Part shown: positions 8,511 through 16,954 of the stretch, one piece after another
Layout of the letters: each line of letters begins with the position of its first letter
Numbering within the stretch: position 1 is the first letter of the stretch
Source: Nakamurella lactea DSM 19367
GTDB lineage: Bacteria > Actinomycetota > Actinomycetes > Mycobacteriales > Nakamurellaceae
Assembly (NCBI RefSeq): GCF_000426645.1
Contig: NZ_AUFT01000005.1
Location: 372,001-436,000, forward strand
Reading direction: 5' to 3'
DNA: 64,000 bases
Notes under the pieces: model-generated
What the model saw: the letters and a program-made list of their open reading frames with translations, nothing else
The model's database searches: none
What the model was told of the DNA's origin: nothing
Translations under genes and position numbers: made by a program

Positions 8511-10076
8511 TCACTCCGCAGCGCCGCCCGACGCGGCTCCATCGATCCCGATCTGCTCCGGTGCCTTCCGGCCGGAGTCGGCGGCCACCACGGCCTCGCC
8601 GTCACTCCCCTGGCGCTTGGCACCCAGCCGGGACAGCAATCCGGCGATGTCGATGCCGGTCAGGTCGCTGGACATCTGCAGACCGTGCGCCACGTTCGAT
8701 GCCACCGACTTCGACAGCGACCCCGCGCCGTCGGAGGAGATGATGGTCATCTTGTCGACCGCCGCCAACGGCGCCGACGCGGCGTTCACGATGTCCGGCA
8801 GTACCTTGACCAGCAGGTCGAGCACCGCTGCCTCGCCGTAGCCGGCGAACGCCTGCGACCGCTTGTCCATCGCCTCGGCCTCGGCTTGGCCCTTGGCCAG
8901 GATCGCCGACGCCTCTGCGGCGCCCTCTCGCTCGACGGCATCGGCGATGGCCTGCCGGCGCATCTTCTCCGACTCACCCTTCTTGGCACCCTCGATTGCG
9001 TCGGCCTCGGCCAGCGCCTGCCGCCGCAGCCGTTCGCCCTCGCCCATCAGCCTGGCCTGCTCGGCCTGCGCGCTGGCATTGGCGATGGTGGCCTGTCGAT
9101 CGGCCTCGGCCTTGGCGATCGCCGCGTTCTTGTTCGCCTCGGCCTGCTGCTCGACCCGGTACCGCTCGGCGTCCGCCGGCTTGCGCACCTCGCTGTCGAG
9201 TTGCCGCTCCTTGAGCCCGGCGGTCCGCTCGGCCACCTTCTCCTGCTCGGCCAACACTCGCTGGTCCTGCGCAGCCTGGGTCAGCGGTCCGGCGGCAGCA
9301 GCCTCGGCCTTGGCGGCATCGATCTGGGAGGAGATCTCGGCCTGCTTGAGGGCCAGCTGACGGTTCGACACCGCAATGGCCTCTTCGGCCAACAGCCGTT
9401 CCTGCTCGGCGGCCTGCCGCGACTTCGCCTCGGCAATCGTTGCCTCCTTGATCACCCTGGCCGCCTCCGGCCGCCCCAGGTCCTGCAGGTAGGTGCCCTC
9501 GGCCTGGATGTCCTGCAGCTGGAAGGTATCCAGTACCAGACCCTGTCCGGTGAGCGAGGATTCGGCCTCCTCCGCGACCGCGGAGGCGAACGCCGCCCGG
9601 TCCCGGATGATTTCCTCGATCGTCAACCGGCCGACGATCGACCGCAGCGCGCCGGCCAGCACCTCGGAGGTGAAGATGTCGATGCCCTCCTGCTGGTTCA
9701 GGAATCGTTGGGCCGCAGCGCGAACCGACGACTCCGAGCCGCCGACCTTGACAATCGCGACACCTTCGAGGTCGCACTTGACGCCCTGCAGAGACACCGC
9801 GCCGCGGATGCCGACCGGGATCCGGCGGCTGGAAAGGTCGATGGTGTGCAGCTTCTGGACGATGGGCAACACGAACACGCTGGCACCCATCACCACCTTC
9901 TGCCCTGACATGTCGGTCGAGATCACCCCCTCCGAGCTGGTGATCGCGCGGCCACGCCGACCGGTCACCAGGAACGCCTGGTTCGGTCCGGCCACCTTGA
10001 TCCTGGAAAGGATCAGCAACACGACCAACACAATCAGTACGACGACCCCGCCAATGGCGTACACGATGGGCGACAT
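8511..10076 (-). CDS. Flotillin-like SPFH membrane scaffold protein
   Basis: 521 residues. An N-terminal membrane anchor (YAIGGVVVLIVLVVLLIL) is followed by an SPFH/band-7 domain (about 30-210) and a long Ala/Glu heptad-type coiled coil rich in EA repeats (about 210-430), the arrangement of flotillins such as YuaG/FloT. Flotillins organise membrane domains and oligomerise through the coiled coil. The ATG at 10076 (MSPIVYAIGG) is chosen because it has an AGGA site and lies 13 bp after the upstream NfeD stop; a longer frame from 10139 would overlap that gene. Downstream is a clear terminator. The NfeD-flotillin pair is a recognised unit. Confidence 0.9.
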   Translation of the reverse strand: MSPIVYAIGGVVVLIVLVVLLILSRIKVAGPNQAFLVTGRRGRAITSSEGVISTDMSGQKVVMGASVFVLPIVQKLHTIDLSSRRIPVGIRGAVSLQGVKCDLEGVAIVKVGGSESSVRAAAQRFLNQQEGIDIFTSEVLAGALRSIVGRLTIEEIIRDRAAFASAVAEEAESSLTGQGLVLDTFQLQDIQAEGTYLQDLGRPEAARVIKEATIAEAKSRQAAEQERLLAEEAIAVSNRQLALKQAEISSQIDAAKAEAAAAGPLTQAAQDQRVLAEQEKVAERTAGLKERQLDSEVRKPADAERYRVEQQAEANKNAAIAKAEADRQATIANASAQAEQARLMGEGERLRRQALAEADAIEGAKKGESEKMRRQAIADAVEREGAAEASAILAKGQAEAEAMDKRSQAFAGYGEAAVLDLLVKVLPDIVNAASAPLAAVDKMTIISSDGAGSLSKSVASNVAHGLQMSSDLTGIDIAGLLSRLGAKRQGSDGEAVVAADSGRKAPEQIGIDGAASGGAAE

Positions 10077-10089
10077 GCTGTTCCTACTT

Positions 10090-10614
10090 TCAGTCGGCGG
10101 TCGAGACAACCTCGACCAAAGTGGCTGACAGTGCTTCACTGACGAAGATCGGGGTGCCGATCGGCAGCGGCGTGTGGCTGCGGGCCGAGTACTTCAGGTC
10201 CTGACCGGCGACCCGGATCCGGACCTCGCCGAACCCGACCGCCGGGATCGGCGTGATCACCGTGCCCAGCGCCCCGGGCAGGCCCTCCTCGGTGAGCGTC
10301 GGATCGGTGCGCATCCGGATCAGGCCGGAGGTCAGCCGGACGGCGCCGTAGGCCAGTGGCAACGCGCCGACCACGCCGACGACCGTCGAGAGCGCCACCG
10401 TCGAACCGCTGGACCAGCTACCGGCCACCAGCGCCGCCGGAATGGCGCCGACGAACCCGGCACCGCCGATGAACGCGGCGATGGCCGGCAACGAGAACGG
10501 GCCGTCGGCGTCCGGGCCGCCGAAGTGCAACAGGTCTCCGACCACCAGCGCGATGACCAGCAACAGGACGCCGAAGCCGCCGATCACCAGGAACGTCAGC
10601 GTCACCGGATCCAC
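10090..10614 (-). CDS. NfeD/YuaF-like membrane protein, partner of flotillin
   Basis: 174 residues: an N-terminal helix (LTFLVIGGFGVLLLVIALVVG), two further hydrophobic segments (about 45-105), then a small OB-fold domain with GALGTVITPIPAVGFGEVRI and PIGTPIFVSEALSATLVEV, as in NfeD1b proteins. These partner SPFH proteins and are encoded next to them. GTG at 10614 (MDPVTLTF) is preferred because an AGGGGG site lies about 6 bases upstream; GTG at 10644 is possible. It heads the two-gene operon with flotillin. Confidence 0.85.
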   Translation of the reverse strand: MDPVTLTFLVIGGFGVLLLVIALVVGDLLHFGGPDADGPFSLPAIAAFIGGAGFVGAIPAALVAGSWSSGSTVALSTVVGVVGALPLAYGAVRLTSGLIRMRTDPTLTEEGLPGALGTVITPIPAVGFGEVRIRVAGQDLKYSARSHTPLPIGTPIFVSEALSATLVEVVSTAD

Positions 10615-10702
10615 GGCCACCCCCTGTTCGTCACGTTCTGTCACCCCTGTGACGGCCAGCCTATCCGTTCGGTTTCAGCCCCGGCCCCGATCGGTCCGAC
10701 AC

Positions 10703-11179
10703 CTACTGCCCGTCGACGAGTTCACCGTCCGGGTAGGGGTCGCCGTCGTCGGAATCGTCGTCGGCGTCCTCGTCGAACACATGCACCGCGGCTTCCTCGG
10801 CGGATGCCGCGGCACCGTCATACCCGACGTCCTCGGCCACCAGGTCCTTTTCGACGTCACTGAAGCCGTCGTTCTCCGCGTCCACCAGCCGCCCGGACCG
10901 GGCGCCGCCGACCTCGTAGTTGTCGTCGACCGTCGGGTCGCCGGCCGCCCCGACGTCGGGCTCTTCCTCGCTCAGCCGGTCGTCGAGCGACTCGTCGATC
11001 TCCGTCGACGCGTGCGGCGACGGCTCCCGATCGGGCGGCGAATACCCCTCGTCGAGCAGATCCTCAACGCCCCGGTCGAGCAGCATGTCCTGTTGGCTGA
11101 GCTGCTCGGACACGCCGTCGCCGGCGCGACCCTCGCTGCCCGGGTCGCTGTTGTCGCTCCACTGGTCTTCCTCAGCCAC
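10703..11179 (-). CDS. DUF5709-family acidic protein
   Basis: 158 residues, strongly acidic and probably largely disordered. The family signature SQQDMLLDRGVEDLLDEGYSPPDREP (only its core is needed: LLDRGVEDLLDEGYSPP) marks it as DUF5709, an actinobacterial family of unknown function. A second block GRLVDAENDGFSDVEKDLVAEDVG and a poly-Asp tail follow. GTG at 11179 is chosen because a GGAG site lies about 8 bases upstream; an earlier in-frame start gives only a basic extension without family likeness. No membrane segment or enzyme motif is seen. Confidence 0.75.
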   Translation of the reverse strand: MAEEDQWSDNSDPGSEGRAGDGVSEQLSQQDMLLDRGVEDLLDEGYSPPDREPSPHASTEIDESLDDRLSEEEPDVGAAGDPTVDDNYEVGGARSGRLVDAENDGFSDVEKDLVAEDVGYDGAAASAEEAAVHVFDEDADDDSDDGDPYPDGELVDGQ

Positions 11180-11325
11180 TGTGACTCCGTTCGTTCGTGC
11201 CCTGTCCGTTCGACGACGGTGCTGGTCCAACTCTGCCAGTCGCGCGGCCTGTTCGCCTGGTGTTCACTGTCCGTCATCGCAGCTGTGACTACTGTTGATC
11301 GACCCGAGATCCGAAGGAGAAGACC

Positions 11326-12612
11326 GTGCCCGTCACCACCCGTACCCGATTCCGCTACCGAGGCGCCGCGGTCGCCGGCGCCGCCCTGATCCTGCTCGCC
11401 CCCGCGGTGCCCGCGGCCGCCGCTTCCCCGGCCGCACCCGGCGACCAGCACCCCGGAAAGAGTCACGGGACCGCCGAACTCCGGCTCGCCACCTTCAACG
11501 CCAGCCTGAACCGGGCCACCGAGGGTGAGCTCTCGGCCGACCTGTCAACACCCGACGACGCGCAAGCCGCGGCGGTGGCCGAGGTGATCCAGCGTGCCCA
11601 CCCGGACATCGTGCTGGTCAACGAGTTCGACTACGTCGCCGACGGTTCGGCGCTGCGCGACTTCCGCAAGAACTACCTCGAGGTGCCGCACAACGGGGCA
11701 CCGGGGATCCGTTACCCGTACGCCTTCACCGCGCCGGTGAACACCGGCGTGCCCAGCGGGATGGACCTGAACAACGACGGCAGCATCGGCGGCGGTGACG
11801 ACGCTTACGGCTTCGGCCTGTTCCCCGGCCAGTACGGACTCGCGGTGTTCTCCAAGTACCCGATCGACACCCGCTCGGTGCGCACCTTCCAGAAATTCCT
11901 CTGGAGGGACATGCCCGGAGCCCTGCTGCCCGACGATCCGGCCACTGCCGCACCGGCCGACTGGTACTCACCCGATGAACTGGCGAAGTTCCGGCTGTCC
12001 AGCAAGTCCCATTGGGACCTGCCGGTGAAGATCGGCCGGGAGACGCTGCACGTGCTGGTCTCGCACCCGACCCCGCCGTCCTTCGACGGCGCCGAGGACC
12101 GCAACGGCACCCGCAATCACGACGAGATCCGGTTCTGGGCCGACTACATCGGCGCGCCCGGCAGGGCGAGGTACATCTACGACGACGCCGGCCGCCACGG
12201 CGGCATCGCCCGGGGCGCGGATTTCGTGATCATGGGCGACCAGAACAGTGACCCGCTGGACGGTGATTCGGTGCCGGGCGCGATCCAGCAGCTGATCGAC
12301 AACCCACGGCTGACGGACCCGAAACCCACGTCCACAGGTGCACCGGAGGCCGCTGTCCTGCAGGGCGGGGTGAACGCGACCCAGAAGTCGAACCCGATCT
12401 ACGACACGGCCGACTTCAGCGACGTGCCCTCCCCCGGCAATCTGCGGGCCGACTATGTGCTGCCGTCGAAGTCCTTGCGGGTGAAGGACTCTGCGGTGTT
12501 CTGGCCGCAGCGCAGCGACCCGCTGTCCCGGCTCACCGGCGAGTACCCGTTCCCCACCAGCGACCATCGGCTGGTCTGGGTCGACGTTCAGCAGCGCGGT
12601 CACGGCCGCTGA
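11326..12612 (+). CDS. Secreted endonuclease/exonuclease/phosphatase-fold protein
   Basis: 428 residues with a signal peptide (hydrophobic run at about 14-32, cleavage after AAAAS or similar). The EEP fold shows in LRLATFNASLNR, DIVLVNEFDY (metal-binding Glu), a Ca-loop-like stretch DLNNDGSIGGGDDAYGFG, LHVLVSHPTPP, ADFVIMGDQNSDP (the GDxN motif) and the C-terminal SDHRLVWVDV (catalytic His pair). Members hydrolyse phosphodiesters or phosphomonoesters; the substrate is unknown, and an extracellular nuclease or phosphatase is plausible. GTG at 11326 has an AAGGAG site. Nine bases after the stop begins a long palindrome that probably ends transcription. Confidence 0.88.
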   Translation: MPVTTRTRFRYRGAAVAGAALILLAPAVPAAAASPAAPGDQHPGKSHGTAELRLATFNASLNRATEGELSADLSTPDDAQAAAVAEVIQRAHPDIVLVNEFDYVADGSALRDFRKNYLEVPHNGAPGIRYPYAFTAPVNTGVPSGMDLNNDGSIGGGDDAYGFGLFPGQYGLAVFSKYPIDTRSVRTFQKFLWRDMPGALLPDDPATAAPADWYSPDELAKFRLSSKSHWDLPVKIGRETLHVLVSHPTPPSFDGAEDRNGTRNHDEIRFWADYIGAPGRARYIYDDAGRHGGIARGADFVIMGDQNSDPLDGDSVPGAIQQLIDNPRLTDPKPTSTGAPEAAVLQGGVNATQKSNPIYDTADFSDVPSPGNLRADYVLPSKSLRVKDSAVFWPQRSDPLSRLTGEYPFPTSDHRLVWVDVQQRGHGR

Positions 12613-12620
12613 TACCAGCA

Positions 12621-12683
12621 GGTAGCGGATCTCTGCGGGACACGCCGGGCGCTGCCCGGCGTGTCCCGCAAGATTCCGCTACC
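12621..12683. terminator. Long nested palindrome (family A repeat), bidirectional terminator
   Basis: Inner stem of 16 bp (12635-12650 with 12654-12669) with a 3-base loop; outer arms GGTAGCGGA (12621-12629) and TCCGCTACC (12675-12683). It fills the gap between convergent genes. Arms and the GGACACGCCG core recur in the palindrome at 30878-30944. Confidence 0.8.
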
Positions 12684-12702
12684 TCCCCAGGGCGCACCAC
12701 CG

Positions 12703-13302
12703 TCACCAGACGGCGAAGATCACCAGCAACAGCGCCAACAGATCGAAGCCGATCGCCAGCATCAGCATCAACAGGCTGAAGCCGATCAGGCCGATCAGAT
12801 TGCCGACGCCGTCAGGGCGGGCCGGGTCACCGGCTCGCCGTGGCGGCGGCACCGTCGCCAGCCGCCGGCGCCGCAGCTCGACCAGCACCACCGCGATCAA
12901 GCCGAGCACCGCGATGGCGAAGGCGACGTAGCGGGCGCCACCGTCGATCGTCAGCCCGAAGAGTGCCGCGATCACCGATGGAACCGCGACCACGATGGCC
13001 AGCAGCCGCAACGGCGTGGTCAGCACCTCTCGGATCTCCGCAGAGTTGCCGGCGATCGCCCGCAGCGCCGCGAAACTGCCGCCGACACCCCCGACGCCGA
13101 ACTGCGGCGACGATGCCGGGTCACCGAACGGGTCGGGCTCGGAGAACGGACTGCGCCCGGTGAAGCCGGCGGAGCCTGCAGCGGCGCCGCGATAGGCGCC
13201 GGCCGCGGCGTCGTCGACGACCTCGCCTTCGATGATCTCCGGTTCGTTGTCGGAGTCGCCGGCCGGAGAACCGTTGGGTCGCTGGTCGAACGGGTCCGTC
13301 AT
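12703..13302 (-). CDS. Membrane protein of unknown function
   Basis: 199 residues. The first about 100 are hydrophilic and low in complexity (acidic, then Gly/Ala/Pro-rich), then come two helices (LLAIVVAVPSVIAALFGLTI and YVAFAIAVLGLIAVVLVEL) and a C-terminal pair (IGLIGFSLLMLMLAIGF, LLALLLVIFAVW). I do not recognise the family. Its ATG overlaps the stop of the upstream MarR gene by one base, so the two are translationally coupled. Confidence 0.75.
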   Translation of the reverse strand: MTDPFDQRPNGSPAGDSDNEPEIIEGEVVDDAAAGAYRGAAAGSAGFTGRSPFSEPDPFGDPASSPQFGVGGVGGSFAALRAIAGNSAEIREVLTTPLRLLAIVVAVPSVIAALFGLTIDGGARYVAFAIAVLGLIAVVLVELRRRRLATVPPPRRAGDPARPDGVGNLIGLIGFSLLMLMLAIGFDLLALLLVIFAVW

Positions 13303-13862
13303 CAGCTGCTCACCTCGGAGATCGGGCCTGGCGCACGGTGTTCCCGAGTGGTCGGGTGGTGCTGCGGCGCGGGGGCAGCGGTGGAGAGCGGCTCGAGGCG
13401 TTCGGCCACGGTGGCGCCGATATCGGCCAGCGCCGTCAACTGCTGCGGGCTCAACACGTCGATGAACAGGTCCCGAACGGCCGCCACATGCAGCGGCGCG
13501 GCCCGCTCGATCATCCGGCGCCCCACGTCGGTGATGACCACCTCCGAGCTGCGGCCGTCGGCCGGGCAGGGCTGACGAGCCACCAGCCCCCTGGCCTGCA
13601 TCCTGGTCAGGTGGTGCGAGAGCCGGCTGGCCTCCCAGTCGGTGCTGGACAGCAGGTCCTGGACGTGCACAACGCCGGCGCCCGATTCAGAGAGGGCGAC
13701 AAGCACCTCGTAGTCGGACAGCGACAGACCCGAATCCCGTACCAGCTGCCGACCGATCGCCCCGAGCAGCGGCCCGCGTAGTCGGAGCACCGCCCGCCAT
13801 GCCTGCTGTTCGGGTTCCGTCAGCCAGCCGGTGTCCTGGCGTCGATCCACCGAGTCGGTCAC
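13302..13862 (-). CDS. MarR-family transcriptional regulator
   Basis: 186 residues with a winged helix-turn-helix: LSLSDYEVLVALSESG, then the recognition region DWEASRLSHHLTRMQARGLVARQPCPADGRSSEVVITDVGRRM (core: RLSHHLTRMQARGLV). The LSHHLTRM variant is common in actinobacterial MarR proteins. It ends one base into the start of a membrane protein gene, a likely target or partner. Upstream, 20 bp away and on the same strand, is NDH-2. Ligand unknown. Confidence 0.88.
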   Translation of the reverse strand: MTDSVDRRQDTGWLTEPEQQAWRAVLRLRGPLLGAIGRQLVRDSGLSLSDYEVLVALSESGAGVVHVQDLLSSTDWEASRLSHHLTRMQARGLVARQPCPADGRSSEVVITDVGRRMIERAAPLHVAAVRDLFIDVLSPQQLTALADIGATVAERLEPLSTAAPAPQHHPTTREHRAPGPISEVSS

Positions 13863-13881
13863 CGGACCAGCCTACGGACCG

Positions 13882-15234
13882 TCAGCTCGCGGCCGGATCG
13901 GTCCGCTCGGCGGGCACCTCGGGTGCCGGCTTGCCGTGGGTGAGCTGCTCGAACACCGGGACATCGCCGACGATCGGATTGGTCCGCCTGGAGGGCGAGA
14001 AGTACTTGGTGGCCAGGTTGATGAAGGTGGCCAGCCGGTTCCGGTTGGCCAGCAGGTTCTGGATGTGCACGAACATCCAGATCAGCCAGGCGATGCTGCC
14101 GGTCAGCCGCAGCGACTTGCCGAACGGCAGCTTGATGTCGGCGATGGCGGCCCGGCGACCGATGGTGGCCATCGTGCCCTTGTCGCGGTAGCGGAACGGC
14201 TCGGTGTTCCGGCCGAGCAGCAGTGCCCCGATCTGCCGGGCGGCGTGCCGTCCCTCCTGCAACGCGGGCTGGCTCAGCTGCGGCAGCGGGTCCGGGGTGA
14301 CGGCCACGTCGCCGGCGGCGAAGACATTGTCGTAGCCCTCGACCCGCAGATCGTCGCGGACGGTGATCCGGCCGCCGCGGCCCTGCGGCAGTCCCCAGCT
14401 CCCGACGATCTTCGGTACCGCGACACCGGTCGCCCAGATCACCACCCCGGCCTTGAGGAAATCACCGTTGCCGAGTTCGACACCGTCCTCGCGGACCTCC
14501 TTCACCGCGGTGCCCAGCCGGACCTCGACGCCGCGTTCGCGCAGCGCCCTGGCACTGAACTCCCGCAGCTTCGGGGCGAACGGCGCGAGCACCTTGTCGG
14601 CCATCTCCAGCAGCACGATGTGGGTACGGCGCGGATCGAGCTCTGGGTACACCGTCGACATCGCGTCGTTGCGGAGCTCGGCCAGCGCGCCGGCCATCTC
14701 GACGCCGGTGGGACCGGCGCCGACCACCACAATGGTCAGGTCGTCGCCGGTCGAAGCTGCGGCCGCGTGCTCGAGTCTGGTGAAGATCCGGTCCCGCAAC
14801 TGCAGGGCCTGGGCCCGCGTGTAGATGGCCATCGAGTTCGCCTCGGCACCAGGGGTGCCGAAGTAGTTCGTGGTGGCGCCCGAGCCCAGGATCAGATAGT
14901 CGTAGTCGAGCGAACCGCCGTCGGCGAAGCTGACCACCTTTGCCACCGGATCCACTCCGGTCACGTCGCCCTGCCGGAAGCTCACGTTGCGCTGCTTCAT
15001 CCGGGTGGCCCGCAGGAAGTAGGTCACGTCGCCAGGGTTCAGCCCGGCGGTGGCCACCTGGTACAGCAGCGGCTGGAACGTGTTGTAGGTGTGCCGGTCG
15101 ACCAGGGTGACGTCGACATCGACCTTGCCCAGTTCCTTCACCGCGGACAGCCCGGCGAACCCGCCGCCGACGACGACGACGTGGGGCCTGCGCCGCGCAC
15201 TGGCGGGGCGGGCGTGGGCGGTCTGCTCGGTCAT
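13882..15234 (-). CDS. ndh: Type II NADH dehydrogenase (NDH-2)
   Basis: 450 residues. A non-proton-pumping flavoenzyme that passes electrons from NADH to quinone at the inner membrane face. Visible are the FAD-binding GGGFAGLSAV at the N-terminus, the NADH-binding VVVGAGPTGVEMAGAL in the middle, the FAD-contact YDNVFAAGDVA, and a C-terminal amphipathic membrane-associating stretch (SIAWLIWMFVHIQNLL). ATG at 15234 is preferred because an AGGG site precedes it; a longer frame from 15330 adds only unrelated residues. The neighbouring MarR gene might regulate it, but no operator is evident. Confidence 0.93.
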   Translation of the reverse strand: MTEQTAHARPASARRRPHVVVVGGGFAGLSAVKELGKVDVDVTLVDRHTYNTFQPLLYQVATAGLNPGDVTYFLRATRMKQRNVSFRQGDVTGVDPVAKVVSFADGGSLDYDYLILGSGATTNYFGTPGAEANSMAIYTRAQALQLRDRIFTRLEHAAAASTGDDLTIVVVGAGPTGVEMAGALAELRNDAMSTVYPELDPRRTHIVLLEMADKVLAPFAPKLREFSARALRERGVEVRLGTAVKEVREDGVELGNGDFLKAGVVIWATGVAVPKIVGSWGLPQGRGGRITVRDDLRVEGYDNVFAAGDVAVTPDPLPQLSQPALQEGRHAARQIGALLLGRNTEPFRYRDKGTMATIGRRAAIADIKLPFGKSLRLTGSIAWLIWMFVHIQNLLANRNRLATFINLATKYFSPSRRTNPIVGDVPVFEQLTHGKPAPEVPAERTDPAAS

Positions 15235-15337
15235 GATTTCCCTGTTCTCGATCTTGCCCGGGAGGAGCTCCGATGAGTATCCATCTACCGGGCGGTGCCG
15301 GCACGCCATCGGGCTCGGCTGCATGTACACCTCAACG

Positions 15338-16009
15338 CTATGACTTTTGGGGTGGTGCTGTCACACCGGACCGCGCCCGGTCCGGTCGACCGGACCCGTC
15401 GGTGTGGTCGGATTCACCCGGCAGCGGCCGCGACCCTGCGACCAGGGCCACCAGCATCAGCATGTCGACAACGGCGGCGCCCGTCTGGCTGTAGGTCCAC
15501 GACTCCGCCGCTCCGACGCCGAGGGTGTCGACCCCGGTTGCGGACACGATCAGCAGGATCAGCGAGACCGCGGAGACCCCGATCAGGCCCAGCGGCAGCC
15601 ACCGCGACACCCGCCGGCCCCGCACCAGGGACAGGCAACAGCCGATCGGAACCAGCGACAGCCCGAACACCGAACCCACCATGTGCACCTTCGCCCGGGG
15701 CGACTGCTGCAGGCCGCCCGGATCGGTGGCGACCAACGCCATCACCAGGCACCCGAGGAACCCGATCACCAGCAGCGTGGTGGTCAGCCGTCCGGTGGGG
15801 TTGGCCCGGTCCAACAGCAGCGGGCCGATGCTGAACGCCAGCAGGTAGAGGCTGAACAGCCAGCCGTGCGGGCCGACGCCGTACTGCGAGAACGAGATCG
15901 CCGGCGGCAGCCAATCGCCGGACACCCACTGCATCAGGATGAACAGCAGCCAGCCAACGGCGATCACACCGGTGCCGACGCGATAGGCGACGAAGGGCGA
16001 AATCCTCAC
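15338..16009 (-). CDS. DUF998-family membrane protein
   Basis: 223 residues with six or so transmembrane helices: GVIAVGWLLFILMQWVSGDW, WLFSLYLLAFSIGPLLL, LLVIGFLGCLVMALVA, VHMVGSVFGLSLVPIGC, WLPLGLIGVSAVSLILLIV and a last helix near AAVVDMLMLVALVAG. The pattern with DPGGLQQSPRAKVHM is that of DUF998 proteins; function unknown. GTG at 16009 is chosen because upstream codons would overlap the divergent lipoprotein gene region and encode unrelated residues. The start is uncertain (an AGGG lies very close, so the mRNA may be leaderless). Confidence 0.75.
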   Translation of the reverse strand: MRISPFVAYRVGTGVIAVGWLLFILMQWVSGDWLPPAISFSQYGVGPHGWLFSLYLLAFSIGPLLLDRANPTGRLTTTLLVIGFLGCLVMALVATDPGGLQQSPRAKVHMVGSVFGLSLVPIGCCLSLVRGRRVSRWLPLGLIGVSAVSLILLIVSATGVDTLGVGAAESWTYSQTGAAVVDMLMLVALVAGSRPLPGESDHTDGSGRPDRARSGVTAPPQKS

Positions 16010-16122
16010 ATCCCTATTGTGGACGCTCGTGTCGTGAGGACATCTCGGGTACCCGTCGGTCACAATGCGTGAATGTTCTGCGATACCGGATCCTCCACCC
16101 GTCATGCGACGTCTGTATCGAT

Positions 16123-16899
16123 ATGAGCCATTACTCCCGCCGGCGACCGGTCCGGTTCTCCGCCCTGATCTGTGGTGTCGCCGGTGCAGCGTTGCTGCTG
16201 GCCGGCTGCGCGTCATCGGTGACCGGCGCCGCCGGTACCCAGTCCGGGCAGCAACCACCGAACCCGCCGAGCAGCGCCGTCGTCGGGCCGATCACAGATC
16301 CGACAAGCCCGGAGCAGCCCACCTCGGTGACGACCCCGGACCAGACGACAGCGGACGAAACCACCGCGGACGAAACCACCGGCACGTCGACTGAAGACCA
16401 GATCACGACGGCCGCCAGCACCGCTCAGCAAACCACCGCCGCGCCACCCACCAAGCCGCCGGCGCCACCCACCAAGCCGTCGGTGGTGCTGACCACCGTG
16501 GTGCACACGGCTACCGTCACAGGCGCCGCGTCGACCGATGCCGGACCCGTCCTGGCCCTCGACCATTTCACCTCACCCTCGGGCAACATCTCCTGCCTGA
16601 TCACTACCGACACCGAGCCCCAGGTGCGCTGCGACCTCGCCGAGTCGTCGATCCCCAAGGATCACGATTGTCACGGCACCGGTGACTGGGGCGTTTCGGT
16701 GACGCTGATCGCCGGGCACAAGGCCGAGATGCGGTGCATCTCGGACACCGTGATGCAGCCCGGCATCCCGACCCTGGCCTATGGCCAGAAATCACAGGTC
16801 GGGCCGATCACCTGCACCAGCGCGGAGGACGGCATGCACTGTGCAGACTCCGACGGCCACGGATTTCGGCTGGCCAAGGCCAGCTACGACGTCAGCTGA
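16123..16899 (+). CDS. Secreted lipoprotein with Thr/Pro-rich linker
   Basis: 258 residues. The N-terminus SALICGVAGAALLLAGCASS is a lipoprotein signal with lipobox LAGC. About 100 residues of Thr/Ser/Pro-rich linker follow, including repeated TTADE and APPTKPP units that should span the cell wall. The C-terminal about 110 residues form a compact domain with six or more Cys (ISCLITTD, VRCDL, HDCHG, MRCISD, ITCTS, MHCAD), likely disulphide-bonded; FTSPSGNISC is a pattern seen in other actinobacterial secreted proteins. Role unknown. ATG at 16123 is chosen over in-frame codons further upstream. Confidence 0.8.
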   Translation: MSHYSRRRPVRFSALICGVAGAALLLAGCASSVTGAAGTQSGQQPPNPPSSAVVGPITDPTSPEQPTSVTTPDQTTADETTADETTGTSTEDQITTAASTAQQTTAAPPTKPPAPPTKPSVVLTTVVHTATVTGAASTDAGPVLALDHFTSPSGNISCLITTDTEPQVRCDLAESSIPKDHDCHGTGDWGVSVTLIAGHKAEMRCISDTVMQPGIPTLAYGQKSQVGPITCTSAEDGMHCADSDGHGFRLAKASYDVS

Positions 16900-16904
16900 C
16901 GAGG

Positions 16905-16925
16905 CCGGGCTGACGAAAAGCCCGG
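16905..16925. terminator. Short hairpin between convergent genes
   Basis: Stem CCGGGCT (16905-16911) with AGCCCGG (16919-16925), loop GACGAAA, just after the lipoprotein stop. It is a modest candidate terminator without a T-run. Confidence 0.5.
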
Positions 16926-16954
16926 GCTGCCGGGGTCACCGGCGGCCTGACGCT

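Noticed and set aside
15273-15494. A 73-codon plus-strand frame with a good GGGAGGAG site.
   Set aside because: It overlaps the 3' end of the DUF998 gene antisense, has no family likeness and no membrane or secretion feature. The purine run is more easily chance, though a short peptide cannot be fully excluded.
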